From Miltoncostaea sp050250915 (GTDB lineage Bacteria; Actinomycetota; Thermoleophilia; Miltoncostaeales; Miltoncostaeaceae), in the NCBI GenBank assembly GCA_050250915.1, contig JBFWNT010000019.1, forward strand, positions 1-64,000: 64,000 nucleotides of DNA. The letters run 5' to 3'. This document shows, piece by piece, positions 33,826-41,424 of this stretch; positions within the stretch are counted from its first letter, which is position 1; each line of letters begins with the position of its first letter. Made by a program: the position numbers and the translations under genes. The notes beneath the pieces were generated by a model. It ran no database searches and was not told where the DNA came from. It saw only the letters and a list, made by a program, of their open reading frames with translations.

Positions 33826-33860
33826 GTTCATTTGAACGAACGCCCGACGTTCAATTGAAC
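33826..33860 (+). repeat. Paired palindromic motif, 23-bp spacing
   Basis: GTTCATTTGAAC (33826-33837) and the perfect palindrome GTTCAATTGAAC (33849-33860), the second ending 46 bp after the L,D-transpeptidase stop on the minus strand. Confidence 0.8.
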
Positions 33861-33906
33861 GCCGGGAGCGCAGCGGCGCCCGTCCCGGGGGGGGCGGGCG
33901 CAGCGG

Positions 33907-34683
33907 CTAGTTCAGGATGTCGACCGGCGCCCCGGGGGGGACGTTCCGGCCGACGCGGGTGGCGACGCCGTTGTCGAGGCGGACGCACCCGTGGCTCACC
34001 GCCTGGCCCAGGAGGGCCGGCTGGTTGGTGCCGTGGAGCGCCACGCGGCCGTCGCCGCCGTCGAACTCCGACAGGTTCTCGGAGTGGGCGGAGAGCGTGA
34101 TGATGTAGGTGCCGAAGAAGCCGCGCGGGTTGGGCTGCTTCACCACCTCGGAGACCGCGAAGCGGCCCGCCGGGGTCGGGTTGGCGGGCGTGCCGACGGC
34201 GACCTTCCAGCTGCCGACGCGCTTGCCCTTCTTCAGCAGCTCCATCGTGCGTGACCCCAGGTGGACGACCACCCGCCACGGCGTCTTCTTCACCTGCACG
34301 GCCTCGGCCGGGATCCAGCCGGTCGCGTCGTTCGGGCGGCTCGTGAGGCGGACCTTGTACCAGACCCCCTCCTTGTTCACCCGGGCGTCCAGCACCAGCA
34401 GGACGTTCGCGCCGCCGTTGTAGGGCGCGCTGACCGACAGCTTCGAGGTCTTCCGCGCCTTCGCCCGCGGGGAGTTGCGTGTGTGGACCGGCAGCAGCAC
34501 CCGCGCCGTCCACGCCTCCTTCGTGGTGGGCCGGCTCGCGATGGGGCGCTGCGAGGTCGCGTGGGTCGTGGCCGACTCCTGCGCGGCGCTGCCGGCGCCG
34601 GCCGTCAGGGCGACGCCGGCGCATGCGGCGGCCAGGCCGGTGGCCGCCGCGAGGGCGGCCACACGGCTTCGCGTGACCGCCAT
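33907..34683 (-). CDS. L,D-transpeptidase (YkuD) with SH3-like N-terminal region
   Basis: 258 residues. Signal peptide (VAALAAATGLAAACAGVALT), an SH3-like segment (about 75-130: LDARVNKEGVWYKVRLTSRP, TGWIPAEAVQVK), then the YkuD domain (about 135-257) with VALHGTNQP and the catalytic AVSHGCVRLDN. It makes 3-3 crosslinks in peptidoglycan or attaches proteins to it. Its ATG shares a base with the stop of the upstream SdrD-like gene (TGATG), so the two are translationally coupled. Confidence 0.9.
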   Translation of the reverse strand: MAVTRSRVAALAAATGLAAACAGVALTAGAGSAAQESATTHATSQRPIASRPTTKEAWTARVLLPVHTRNSPRAKARKTSKLSVSAPYNGGANVLLVLDARVNKEGVWYKVRLTSRPNDATGWIPAEAVQVKKTPWRVVVHLGSRTMELLKKGKRVGSWKVAVGTPANPTPAGRFAVSEVVKQPNPRGFFGTYIITLSAHSENLSEFDGGDGRVALHGTNQPALLGQAVSHGCVRLDNGVATRVGRNVPPGAPVDILN

Positions 34684-36098
34684 CAGCCCGTCACGCCCCC
34701 GGTCCGCGCCACCGGGCGGGGCCCGACGACCTGGGTGCGGGCGGTGTCACGCCGGGGCGGCAGGTTGTCGGCCGTCACCGTCGCGGTGTTCACGATGTTT
34801 CCCGTCACGTTCGCGTTGACGCGGACGTCCATCGTCAGCGTCTTCGACGCGCCCGCCGCGAGCGTCCCCACCTGCCACGTCACCACGCCGTTGCGGATCG
34901 TGGCGCCCGACGGGATCGACACCAGCGTCAGCTGGGCCGGCACCAGGTCGGTCACCTCGACGTTCGTCGCGGCGAAGCTGCTGCGGTTGCGCACGGTGAT
35001 CTTGTACTGGAAGACGGAGCCGGCGCGGGCATTCGCGGGTGCGGTCTTGGTGATGCCGATGTCCGGCGTCGGGCCGCCCTGCGTCTGGCCGCCGTTGCCG
35101 CTGATCAGGCCGAAGTTGTTGTTGGGGCTGCCGATGCCCGAGCGGATCGGGATGCCGGTGATCTGCCGCGGGCTCGTGGCGGTGAGGCCGCCCGGGACCG
35201 CGACCGACACCGCATAGCTGCCCGGCAGCAGGTCCGGGAAGCTGTACGTGCCGTCGGCACCGGAGAGCGTCTCGCGCTGGGTCACCGTGATGCCGCCGGG
35301 GCGCGTGCCCGTGAGCACCAGCCGAACGCCCGAGCGCCCGACCTCGCCCGCGTCCAGCCGCCCGTTGCGGTTCGTGTCGATGAAGACCGTGCCGGTGATC
35401 GGCGCGGGACGCACGTTGCCGGCCATGAACTGGCCGACGCCGCCCGGCGGGACGACCACCTGGGCCGACACCGGGGTGATCGGGGCCCACAGCTGGTCGA
35501 TCACCTCGGTGATCGTCCACGTGCCCGCCGGGACGTTCGGGATCGTGATCGTCCCGTCCGAGCCGGTCTGCACCGCGCTGCCGTTCCCCTGCGGGTTCAC
35601 GAGGCGGAACTGCCAGCCCGGGACGCCCGGCTCACCGGGGTCGCGCGACCCGTTGCCGTTGATGTCCTCGAACTTGACGATCTGGAGGGTGCCGAGCTGG
35701 TCGGCGACGTCGAACACGACGAGCGCGGAGGCCTCCAGCGACCCGGAGGCGTTGAAGTCGACCGTCGCCCGGTAGCGGCCCACGGCCGCGTTCACCGGCG
35801 GGCTGTACGCCCCCGCCTGGACGATCGGGCTCGGGACGCCCGGCGCCGGAACCGTCTGCTGCTGCACCACGGACCCCGCCGGGTCGGTGAAGCGGAGCGC
35901 CCAGGAGTCGGCGATCGTCTGGTACGTGATCGTGAAGTTGACGTTCTCGGTCCCCGCCCCGCGCTGCACCGCCTGGGGCGGTGAAGGCGACCGGTCGAGC
36001 GAGATGCCGGCCGCGGCGGCGACCGCCGTCACGGCGAGGACGATCACCAGGGCGAGCAGCCCGATACCCCGCCAGCCGCCGAGGGGACCTCGTCTCAT
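34683..36098 (-). CDS. Membrane-anchored surface protein with SdrD B-like repeats and a DUF11 domain
   Basis: 471 residues. N-terminal membrane anchor (GIGLLALVIVLAVTAVAAAA), a beta domain (about 45-135), then two SdrD_B/Cna_B-like modules with Ca-loop signatures FEDINGNGSRDPGEPGVPGW and FIDTNRNGRLDAGEVGRSGV. The final DUF11 module (about 355-460) begins DIGITKTAPANARAGSVFQY. There is no LPXTG. It is likely a cell-wall-facing adhesive or stalk protein. Coupling to the L,D-transpeptidase suggests the two act together on the envelope. Confidence 0.82.
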   Translation of the reverse strand: MRRGPLGGWRGIGLLALVIVLAVTAVAAAAGISLDRSPSPPQAVQRGAGTENVNFTITYQTIADSWALRFTDPAGSVVQQQTVPAPGVPSPIVQAGAYSPPVNAAVGRYRATVDFNASGSLEASALVVFDVADQLGTLQIVKFEDINGNGSRDPGEPGVPGWQFRLVNPQGNGSAVQTGSDGTITIPNVPAGTWTITEVIDQLWAPITPVSAQVVVPPGGVGQFMAGNVRPAPITGTVFIDTNRNGRLDAGEVGRSGVRLVLTGTRPGGITVTQRETLSGADGTYSFPDLLPGSYAVSVAVPGGLTATSPRQITGIPIRSGIGSPNNNFGLISGNGGQTQGGPTPDIGITKTAPANARAGSVFQYKITVRNRSSFAATNVEVTDLVPAQLTLVSIPSGATIRNGVVTWQVGTLAAGASKTLTMDVRVNANVTGNIVNTATVTADNLPPRRDTARTQVVGPRPVARTGGVTG

Positions 36099-36230
36099 CG
36101 TCGTGCCTCTCTCTGGTGCGCGGAGGCCCGGCGGGTCGCGCCGTCCGCAGCGGAATCCGTAAGCCCGCTCCGGAAGAGTTCACCCCTCGGCGCCCCGAGT
36201 GAACCCCGCGACCGCGCTCGAACCTCGTGG

Positions 36231-36262
36231 AACCTCCATCTGCAACGTTGCAGATGGAGGTT
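36231..36262. terminator. Perfect 32-bp palindrome, candidate hairpin terminator
   Basis: The two 16-base arms around the centre AACGTT (36244-36249) are perfectly complementary. It sits 9 bp after the VWA gene stop and 130 bp before the SdrD-like gene on the same strand, where a loopless I-type terminator would separate the two units. A weaker inverted repeat (GTTCAC at 36178, GTGAAC at 36199) lies next to it. A protein-binding site is the alternative. Confidence 0.55.
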
Positions 36263-36271
36263 TCAGGCGGC

Positions 36272-37255
36272 TCAGGCGGTTCGGACGCCCCCGAGCCTCG
36301 GGGGACGGGGCCGGGAGAGTCCCGCGATCAGGGCGGCCAGCAGCAACAGGGCCGCCGCGCCCGCCGCGAACCACACCGTCAACTCGCGCAGCTCGTCCAC
36401 CGGGGCGACGATCGAGCCGATGTCGGCGAACACCGCCTGGAGGTCCGCGGCCGTGGTGCTCTGGGCGAACAGGCCGCCCGTGCGGTTCGCCATCGCCGAC
36501 AGCGTCTCCGACGGCAGCGGCTGGTCGGGACGACCCGCGTCGTTACCCAGGAGGATCGTGTAGATCGGGACGCCCGCCGCGGCGGCGCGCTCGGCGGCGG
36601 CCTCGGGTGTGGTGGCCTTCTTGATCGAGTTGGCCCCGTCGGTGAGCACCAGGATGCGGCCCGGGGAGTCGGACGGGTCCGCGGGGGGCGGATCGGTGAC
36701 CGACCCGTTGGCCTGGAGGGCGGCCAGCGACGTGGTGACCGCCGCGCCCAGGGCGGTGCCCTCGCGCGTCTCCTTGATGCTGTTCAGCGCGGAGTGGATG
36801 GCGTTGCGGTCCTTCGTCGGCGCCAGCAGCACCGACGCCCGGTCGGCGAACGTCGTGACGCCCACCGACGTGTCCGCCGGCGCCGCGTCCACGAACCGCG
36901 TGGCGGCGTCGATCGCGGCGTCCAGGCGGCTCGGCTGGATGTCGGTCTTGTCCATCGAGTCGGAGATGTCGAGCGTGATCATCACGCTGCTCCGCTGCTC
37001 CTGGCCGGTCGCCTCGACCGACGGCCGGGCCATCGCGATGATCCCGGCGGCCACGGCCAGCAGCGCCACCGCGAAGGCGACCGTGCGCATCCACCGCGTC
37101 CGGGCCGGCGGCCGCACCCGCATCACGGCGGGGTCGGCCCAGCGCTCGGCGGCGCGGCCGCTCGTGCGCGTCCACAGCACGTACCCCACGATCAGGACGG
37201 GGATGACGAGGAGGGCCCAGAGCCAGTGCTCGGACTGCCAGATGGGCCAGCTCAC
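36272..37255 (-). CDS. VWA-domain membrane protein (BatA/BatB type), second copy
   Basis: 327 residues. N-terminal spans (LWALLVIPVLIVGYVLW, TVAFAVALLAVAAGIIAM), a VWA domain with MIDAS motif VMITLDISDSMDKTD and later TFADRA, LVLTDGANS, and a C-terminal span (WFAAGAAALLLLAALIAGL). The VWA domain faces outside or cytosol between anchors as in Bat proteins. The GTG at 37255 overlaps the preceding VWA gene. Confidence 0.88.
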   Translation of the reverse strand: MSWPIWQSEHWLWALLVIPVLIVGYVLWTRTSGRAAERWADPAVMRVRPPARTRWMRTVAFAVALLAVAAGIIAMARPSVEATGQEQRSSVMITLDISDSMDKTDIQPSRLDAAIDAATRFVDAAPADTSVGVTTFADRASVLLAPTKDRNAIHSALNSIKETREGTALGAAVTTSLAALQANGSVTDPPPADPSDSPGRILVLTDGANSIKKATTPEAAAERAAAAGVPIYTILLGNDAGRPDQPLPSETLSAMANRTGGLFAQSTTAADLQAVFADIGSIVAPVDELRELTVWFAAGAAALLLLAALIAGLSRPRPPRLGGVRTA

Positions 37256-38193
37256 GACAGCCTCGGGCTGAAGCGCCACGCCGCGGCGCCGGCCAGGATC
37301 AGCAGGATCACGGCGATGCCGGCGGGCCAGGCGGTCACCTCGGAGCGGACGGACTCCGTCCCCACCAGCGACCCCAGCTTCTCGTACACCGCGCTCACCG
37401 ACTCCGCGTCGGTGCTCTCGTAGGCCTGGCCGCCGGTGATGTCGGAGATCTCGCGCAGACCCACCGGGTCGGGCGGGACCGGCTGGCCGTTGGAGAGCAC
37501 GCCGTCCGCGGTGCCGAGGGCGACGGTGTAGACCGGCACGCCGGCCTCCTTCGCGTCCTGGGCGGCCACGGCCGGGGCGATCCCGACGGTGGTGGCCCCG
37601 TCCGACAGCACCACGATGCGCGCGGCCTCGAGGCGTCCGTTGTCGTCGGTGGTCGGCTGCACGGCGCGGATCGCGTCGAGCGACGACTCGATCGCCTCGC
37701 CCACCGCGGTCGCGCCGTCGGGGGTCAGGGTCTCGATCGCGCGGCGCATCGCCTCGCGGTCGGTGGTCGGCGCCACCAGCACGTTCGCCTGCCCGGAGAA
37801 GCTCACCAGGCCGACCTGGTACTGGCGCGGCACCTCCTCGATGAACGTGAGGGCGGCGTCCTGCGCGGCGCGCAGGCGGTACGGGTCGACGTCGGTGGCG
37901 GCCATGGAGCCGGACACGTCGACGGCGAGCATGATCGTGGCCCGCTCGCGCGGGACCTGCCGGTCGACCGCCGGGCGCGCGAGCGCGAACACCAGGCCGG
38001 TGAGCGCCAGCATCGCCAGCGCCAGGGGCAGGTGCCGCCGCAGCCGCGGGCCGGGGTCGGCCGCCGCGATGACGTCGAGGTCGGGATACGGGATGCCGGC
38101 CGCGGGCCGCCGGCGCCGCCACCAGACCACGAGGGCCAGGACGAGCGGCACCGCCAGCAGGAGCAGCAGCAGCAGGGGCTGCCCGAAGCTCAC
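37252..38193 (-). CDS. VWA-domain membrane protein (BatA/BatB type), first copy
   Basis: 313 residues. N-terminal hydrophobic segments (LLLLLLLAVPLVLALVVWW, PLALAMLALTGLVFALA), MIDAS motif IMLAVDVSGSMAATD, IVVLSDGATT, and a C-terminal span (GIAVILLILAGAAAWRF). It pairs with the next VWA gene and with the DUF58 and MoxR genes upstream, the common MoxR/DUF58/VWA gene set linked to assembly or stress tolerance. GTG 38193. Confidence 0.9.
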   Translation of the reverse strand: MSFGQPLLLLLLLAVPLVLALVVWWRRRRPAAGIPYPDLDVIAAADPGPRLRRHLPLALAMLALTGLVFALARPAVDRQVPRERATIMLAVDVSGSMAATDVDPYRLRAAQDAALTFIEEVPRQYQVGLVSFSGQANVLVAPTTDREAMRRAIETLTPDGATAVGEAIESSLDAIRAVQPTTDDNGRLEAARIVVLSDGATTVGIAPAVAAQDAKEAGVPVYTVALGTADGVLSNGQPVPPDPVGLREISDITGGQAYESTDAESVSAVYEKLGSLVGTESVRSEVTAWPAGIAVILLILAGAAAWRFSPRLS

Positions 38194-39110
38194 AGGACCC
38201 CCACCGCTCGGCGGCGGTTCGGCGGCCGGCCGAGCGAGCGCGCCAGCGGCAGCACCCAGTCACGGCCGGTCTCCACGATCACGTGGCGGGCGCCGGCGCG
38301 GGCGAGCAGGGCGTCGCGGGCGCGGTCGGTCGCCTCGACGGCGGCGGCGAAGCGGGTCTGGAACCGCGGGTCGGCGGTGTCGACCAGGCGCCGCCGGCCG
38401 GTCTCCATGTCGCGCAGCTGCACGGGGCCCACGTCGGGCAGGTGGCGCTCGCGCGGGTCGCGGACCTCCACGGCCACCACCTCGTGGCGGCGGCCGAGGG
38501 CGCCGAGCGCCTGCTCCAGGCCGCGCTGCAGCGGGAAGTCGGAGATCACGACGACGGCGCCGCGGTGGCGCGCGATGCGCCCCATCGCGCCGATCGCCCG
38601 AACCAGGTCGGTGCGGCCGCCGGCCTCGTCCTCCACGGGCACCATCTCGAGCGCGGCGAGCGCGGCGATGAGCCCGCGCCGGTCGGCGCGCGGCGGCCGC
38701 ACCTGGTCGACGTCGCCGTTGCGGCTGGCGACCACGCCGAGGCGGTCGCCGCGGCGGCGGAGCACCACGCCGAGGCCGGCGAGCACGTCGCGCGCCAGGT
38801 CCAGCTTGGTCTCGCCGGCGGTGCCGTACGACATGGAGGCGGAGAGGTCGACCAGGGCCCACGCGGTGAGCACCGGCTCGATCTCGGGCACGCGCACCAT
38901 CGGCTCGCCGACGCGGGCCGACAGCGGCCAGTCGACCCAGCGCACGTCGTCGCCGTCCTCGTAGGCCCGCGTGAGCGCAGGGTCGCCGCCCGGCCCCGGG
39001 CGGCGGCCCTGGCGCTCGCCCTGCAGCAGGCCGTCGAGGCGACGCGCGACGCGGAGCTCGACCCGCCGGAGGAGGGCCTCCGGCGTCCGGTCAGCCGTGG
39101 GCGCGGCCAC
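38190..39110 (-). CDS. DUF58 protein (MoxR-associated, VWA-like)
   Basis: 306 residues. DUF58 motif DPALTRAYEDGDDVRWVDWP followed by LSARVGEPMVR, then a VWA-like fold with WALVDLSASMSYGT and VVVISDFPLQRG. Such proteins are partners of MoxR ATPases. It overlaps the MoxR gene by 20 bases and the VWA gene by four. Confidence 0.9.
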   Translation of the reverse strand: MAAPTADRTPEALLRRVELRVARRLDGLLQGERQGRRPGPGGDPALTRAYEDGDDVRWVDWPLSARVGEPMVRVPEIEPVLTAWALVDLSASMSYGTAGETKLDLARDVLAGLGVVLRRRGDRLGVVASRNGDVDQVRPPRADRRGLIAALAALEMVPVEDEAGGRTDLVRAIGAMGRIARHRGAVVVISDFPLQRGLEQALGALGRRHEVVAVEVRDPRERHLPDVGPVQLRDMETGRRRLVDTADPRFQTRFAAAVEATDRARDALLARAGARHVIVETGRDWVLPLARSLGRPPNRRRAVGVL

Positions 39111-40131
39111 TGCCCAGCTCGACGTCGGGCTGCGGGATCGCGTCGATGATCGCGTCGAGCACCTGGTCGGGGCGCACGTCGGCGGCCAGCGCCTCGTACG
39201 ACAGCACCACGCGGTGACGGAGCACGTCGTGGAACAGGCTGTGCACGTCCTCCGGCATCACGTAGTTGCGCCCGCGGATGATCGCGAGGGCGCGGCCGCC
39301 GCGGATGAGCCCCAGCGACGCGCGCGGCGAGCCGCCCAGGTCGAGGTAGGGCTCCAGGTGCGCGAGGCCCTCGGCCGACGGGTTGCGGGTCGCGTTGACC
39401 AGGCGCACGGCGTAGGCGCGGACGCGGTGGTCGACGAAGACGGTGTCGGCCGCCTCCTGGAGCTCGATGATCTGGCCGGGGTCCAGCAGCTGCCGCGGCT
39501 GGGGCGGATCGGAGGCCATGCGGCGCACGATCTCCTCCTCGTCGGCCATGCTCGGGTAGCCCACCACCAGCTTCATCGCGAAGCGGTCGACCTGCGCCTC
39601 CGGGAGCGGGTACACGCCCTCGCTCTCGATGGGGTTCTGGGTGGCGAGCACGAAGAACGGCCGCGGCGTCGGGTGGCTCTGGCCGGCGATGGTCGCGTGG
39701 CCCTCCGCCATGACCTCCAGCAGCGCCGACTGCACCTTCGCGGGCGCACGGTTGATCTCGTCGGCCAGCACGAAGTTGGCGAAAACCGGGCCGAGGCGGG
39801 TGGAGAAGTCGCCCTGGCGGTCGAGCACCTGGCCGCCCACCACGTCCGACGGCACGAGGTCGGGCGTGAACTGGATGCGGCTGAAGTGGCCGCCGCACAC
39901 GCGGGCCACGGTCTCGAGCGTCAGGGTCTTCGCCAGGCCGGGGACGCCCTCCAGCAGGACGTGCCCGCGGGAGAGGAGCGCCACAAGCACGCGGTCGAGC
40001 AGGCGGTCCTGCCCCACCACCACGCGGCGCAGCTCGTAGAGCACGGCTTCCATGCGCTCGCGCGGCGTCGAGCCGGTGGGCGGCACGAGCGTCGGCTCGT
40101 GGAGGGTGCGGTCGTCGTCGTCGTGGTCCAT
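39091..40131 (-). CDS. MoxR-family AAA+ ATPase
   Basis: 346 residues. Walker A LLEGVPGLAKTLTLE, Walker B FVLADEINRAPAKVQ, sensor FVLATQNPIE, and the C-terminal lid domain. It is chaperone-like and thought to act with VWA proteins, which follow it here in the same operon. Confidence 0.93.
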   Translation of the reverse strand: MDHDDDDRTLHEPTLVPPTGSTPRERMEAVLYELRRVVVGQDRLLDRVLVALLSRGHVLLEGVPGLAKTLTLETVARVCGGHFSRIQFTPDLVPSDVVGGQVLDRQGDFSTRLGPVFANFVLADEINRAPAKVQSALLEVMAEGHATIAGQSHPTPRPFFVLATQNPIESEGVYPLPEAQVDRFAMKLVVGYPSMADEEEIVRRMASDPPQPRQLLDPGQIIELQEAADTVFVDHRVRAYAVRLVNATRNPSAEGLAHLEPYLDLGGSPRASLGLIRGGRALAIIRGRNYVMPEDVHSLFHDVLRHRVVLSYEALAADVRPDQVLDAIIDAIPQPDVELGSGRAHG

Positions 40132-40157
40132 GCGGTGCTCCCTCGGTATGGGTGGCG

Positions 40158-41105
40158 TCAGGGGGCCGTCGCGCTGTCGAGCAGCGCCCGGACGCGCGAG
40201 ACGGGGACGGCGAAGCCGATGCCGACGTTGCCGGAGATGGGGCCGAGGATCGACGTGGGGATGCCGATGAGGCGGCCGTCGAGGTCGAAGAGGCCGCCGC
40301 CGGAGTTGCCGGGGTTGATCGGCGCGTCGATCTGGATCATCGGGACGCCGTTCTGCGGGTTCACGCGGCCGGTGTTGCTGACGATCCCGGCGGTCACGGT
40401 GTTCTGGAGGCCGAACGGGCTGCCGATCGCGAAGACCCGGTCGCCCTGGTCGAGGGCGGCGCCCTCGCCGGCCAACTCGGCGCCGCGGCCCACGGGCCCG
40501 TCGGGCTCGAGGATCGCGAGGTCCTGCCGCGAGTCGGCGGTCACGACCGTGGCGGGCACGCGGCGCTCGTCCTGCGTGAGCAGCGTGACGCGGTCGGCGC
40601 CGCGGATGACGTGGTTGTTGGTCACGATCAGGCCGGAGGGCTCGACGATGACGCCGCTGCCCTGACTGCCGGCATCGGTCTGCACCTGCACCACGGTCGG
40701 CGCGACCCGCGCGACCGCGGTCGCCAGGTCGTCGCTCTGCGGCACCTCGAGCGCCGTCCGCGTGGTCTGCGGCTCGGTGGTCGGGTTCGCCTGCGGTGTG
40801 GCCGGGTCGCCCTCGAGCGCGCTCACCGTGAGGCCGCCGGCGACGCCGGCGCCGATCACGGCGACCGCGACGGCGGCCGCCACGCCCAGCGTCCGCCCGC
40901 GGGGGCGGCCCCGGGGCGAGCCCGGCGGCGGGGGCGGCGCGTCGGCCGCGGGATGGCCGGGCGCGATGGGCGGCAGCCCACCTGACGGCGGGGGCGTCGA
41001 CGACTCGAGGTGCGGCAGCCCCTGGGGCGCGTCGGAGCGCGGGGCCAGCGGCGGGAGCCCGTCCGACCGGTGCCGGGGCTCGAGGGGCGGAAGGGCGTCG
41101 CTCAC
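40158..41105 (-). CDS. HtrA/DegP-like serine protease without PDZ domain
   Basis: 315 residues. Cytosolic Pro-rich N-terminus (about 1-70), one membrane span (LGVAAAVAVAVIGAGVAGGL), then a trypsin-like domain with catalytic His in IVTNNHVIRG, Asp in RQDLAILEPDG and Ser in NPGNSGGGLFD. The protein stops shortly after the protease domain (RVRALLDSATAP), so the usual C-terminal PDZ is absent. It lies 26 bp upstream of moxR and may be in the same unit. Starts with GTG 41105. Confidence 0.9.
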   Translation of the reverse strand: MSDALPPLEPRHRSDGLPPLAPRSDAPQGLPHLESSTPPPSGGLPPIAPGHPAADAPPPPPGSPRGRPRGRTLGVAAAVAVAVIGAGVAGGLTVSALEGDPATPQANPTTEPQTTRTALEVPQSDDLATAVARVAPTVVQVQTDAGSQGSGVIVEPSGLIVTNNHVIRGADRVTLLTQDERRVPATVVTADSRQDLAILEPDGPVGRGAELAGEGAALDQGDRVFAIGSPFGLQNTVTAGIVSNTGRVNPQNGVPMIQIDAPINPGNSGGGLFDLDGRLIGIPTSILGPISGNVGIGFAVPVSRVRALLDSATAP

Positions 41106-41175
41106 GGAGAGAGGTTGTACCGTGCCTACGTGAAGACCTGGTTAGCCCAGGCTATGGCGTAACGAAGAAGCCGGG

Positions 41176-41424
41176 CTACGCGTGACGGTCGCGGACGGCG
41201 CGCACGCCGGCGACCTGGTCGGCCAGCGCGTCGGCCAGCTGGGCCCGCTCGGCGGCCCGGGCGCAGCGCATCCGCAGCACCGCCAGGCGGCCCTGGCCCT
41301 CCTCGTCGAGCTCGCCGAGGGCGGCGGCGGCCTCCAGCCCCGCGAGCTTCGCCGCCATCGTCCGCACCCGCTCCCACAACTCGTCGGCGACCACCTCGGA
41401 GCGGTCGTCGCGGACCGTGCTCAC
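41176..41424 (-). CDS. Small helical protein coupled to the helicase
   Basis: 82 residues, Ala/Leu/Arg/Glu-rich and predicted all-helical (ELWERVRTMAAKLAGLEAAA, GRLAVLRMRCARAAERAQLA). No family recognised. The GTG at 41424 overlaps the helicase stop by GTGA, suggesting a functional link. Confidence 0.6.
   Translation of the reverse strand: MSTVRDDRSEVVADELWERVRTMAAKLAGLEAAAALGELDEEGQGRLAVLRMRCARAAERAQLADALADQVAGVRAVRDRHA

Larger units (their letters stand above)
33424..33906. other. 483-bp intergenic region filled with the GTTCA-type motif
   Basis: No convincing gene is present; the short open frames here lack coding character. The region holds two regular motif pairs and an irregular tandem array, listed as separate repeats, plus G/C-rich linkers. 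It is the densest cluster of the motif in the window and lies between two minus-strand genes. Confidence 0.7.

Noticed and set aside
33523..33860. LexA/SOS boxes
   Set aside because: The arms are GTTC-N4-GAAC, the reverse arrangement of the GAAC-N4-GTTC type, and the neighbours are not DNA-repair genes. An unusual LexA cannot be excluded, but there is no support.
33555..34100. A plus-strand gene in the repeat region
   Set aside because: Low-complexity Arg/Pro/Gly sequence that runs antisense into the L,D-transpeptidase gene.
41106..41175. A tRNA or small RNA in the low-G+C patch
   Set aside because: No cloverleaf, T-loop or stable hairpin could be formed.
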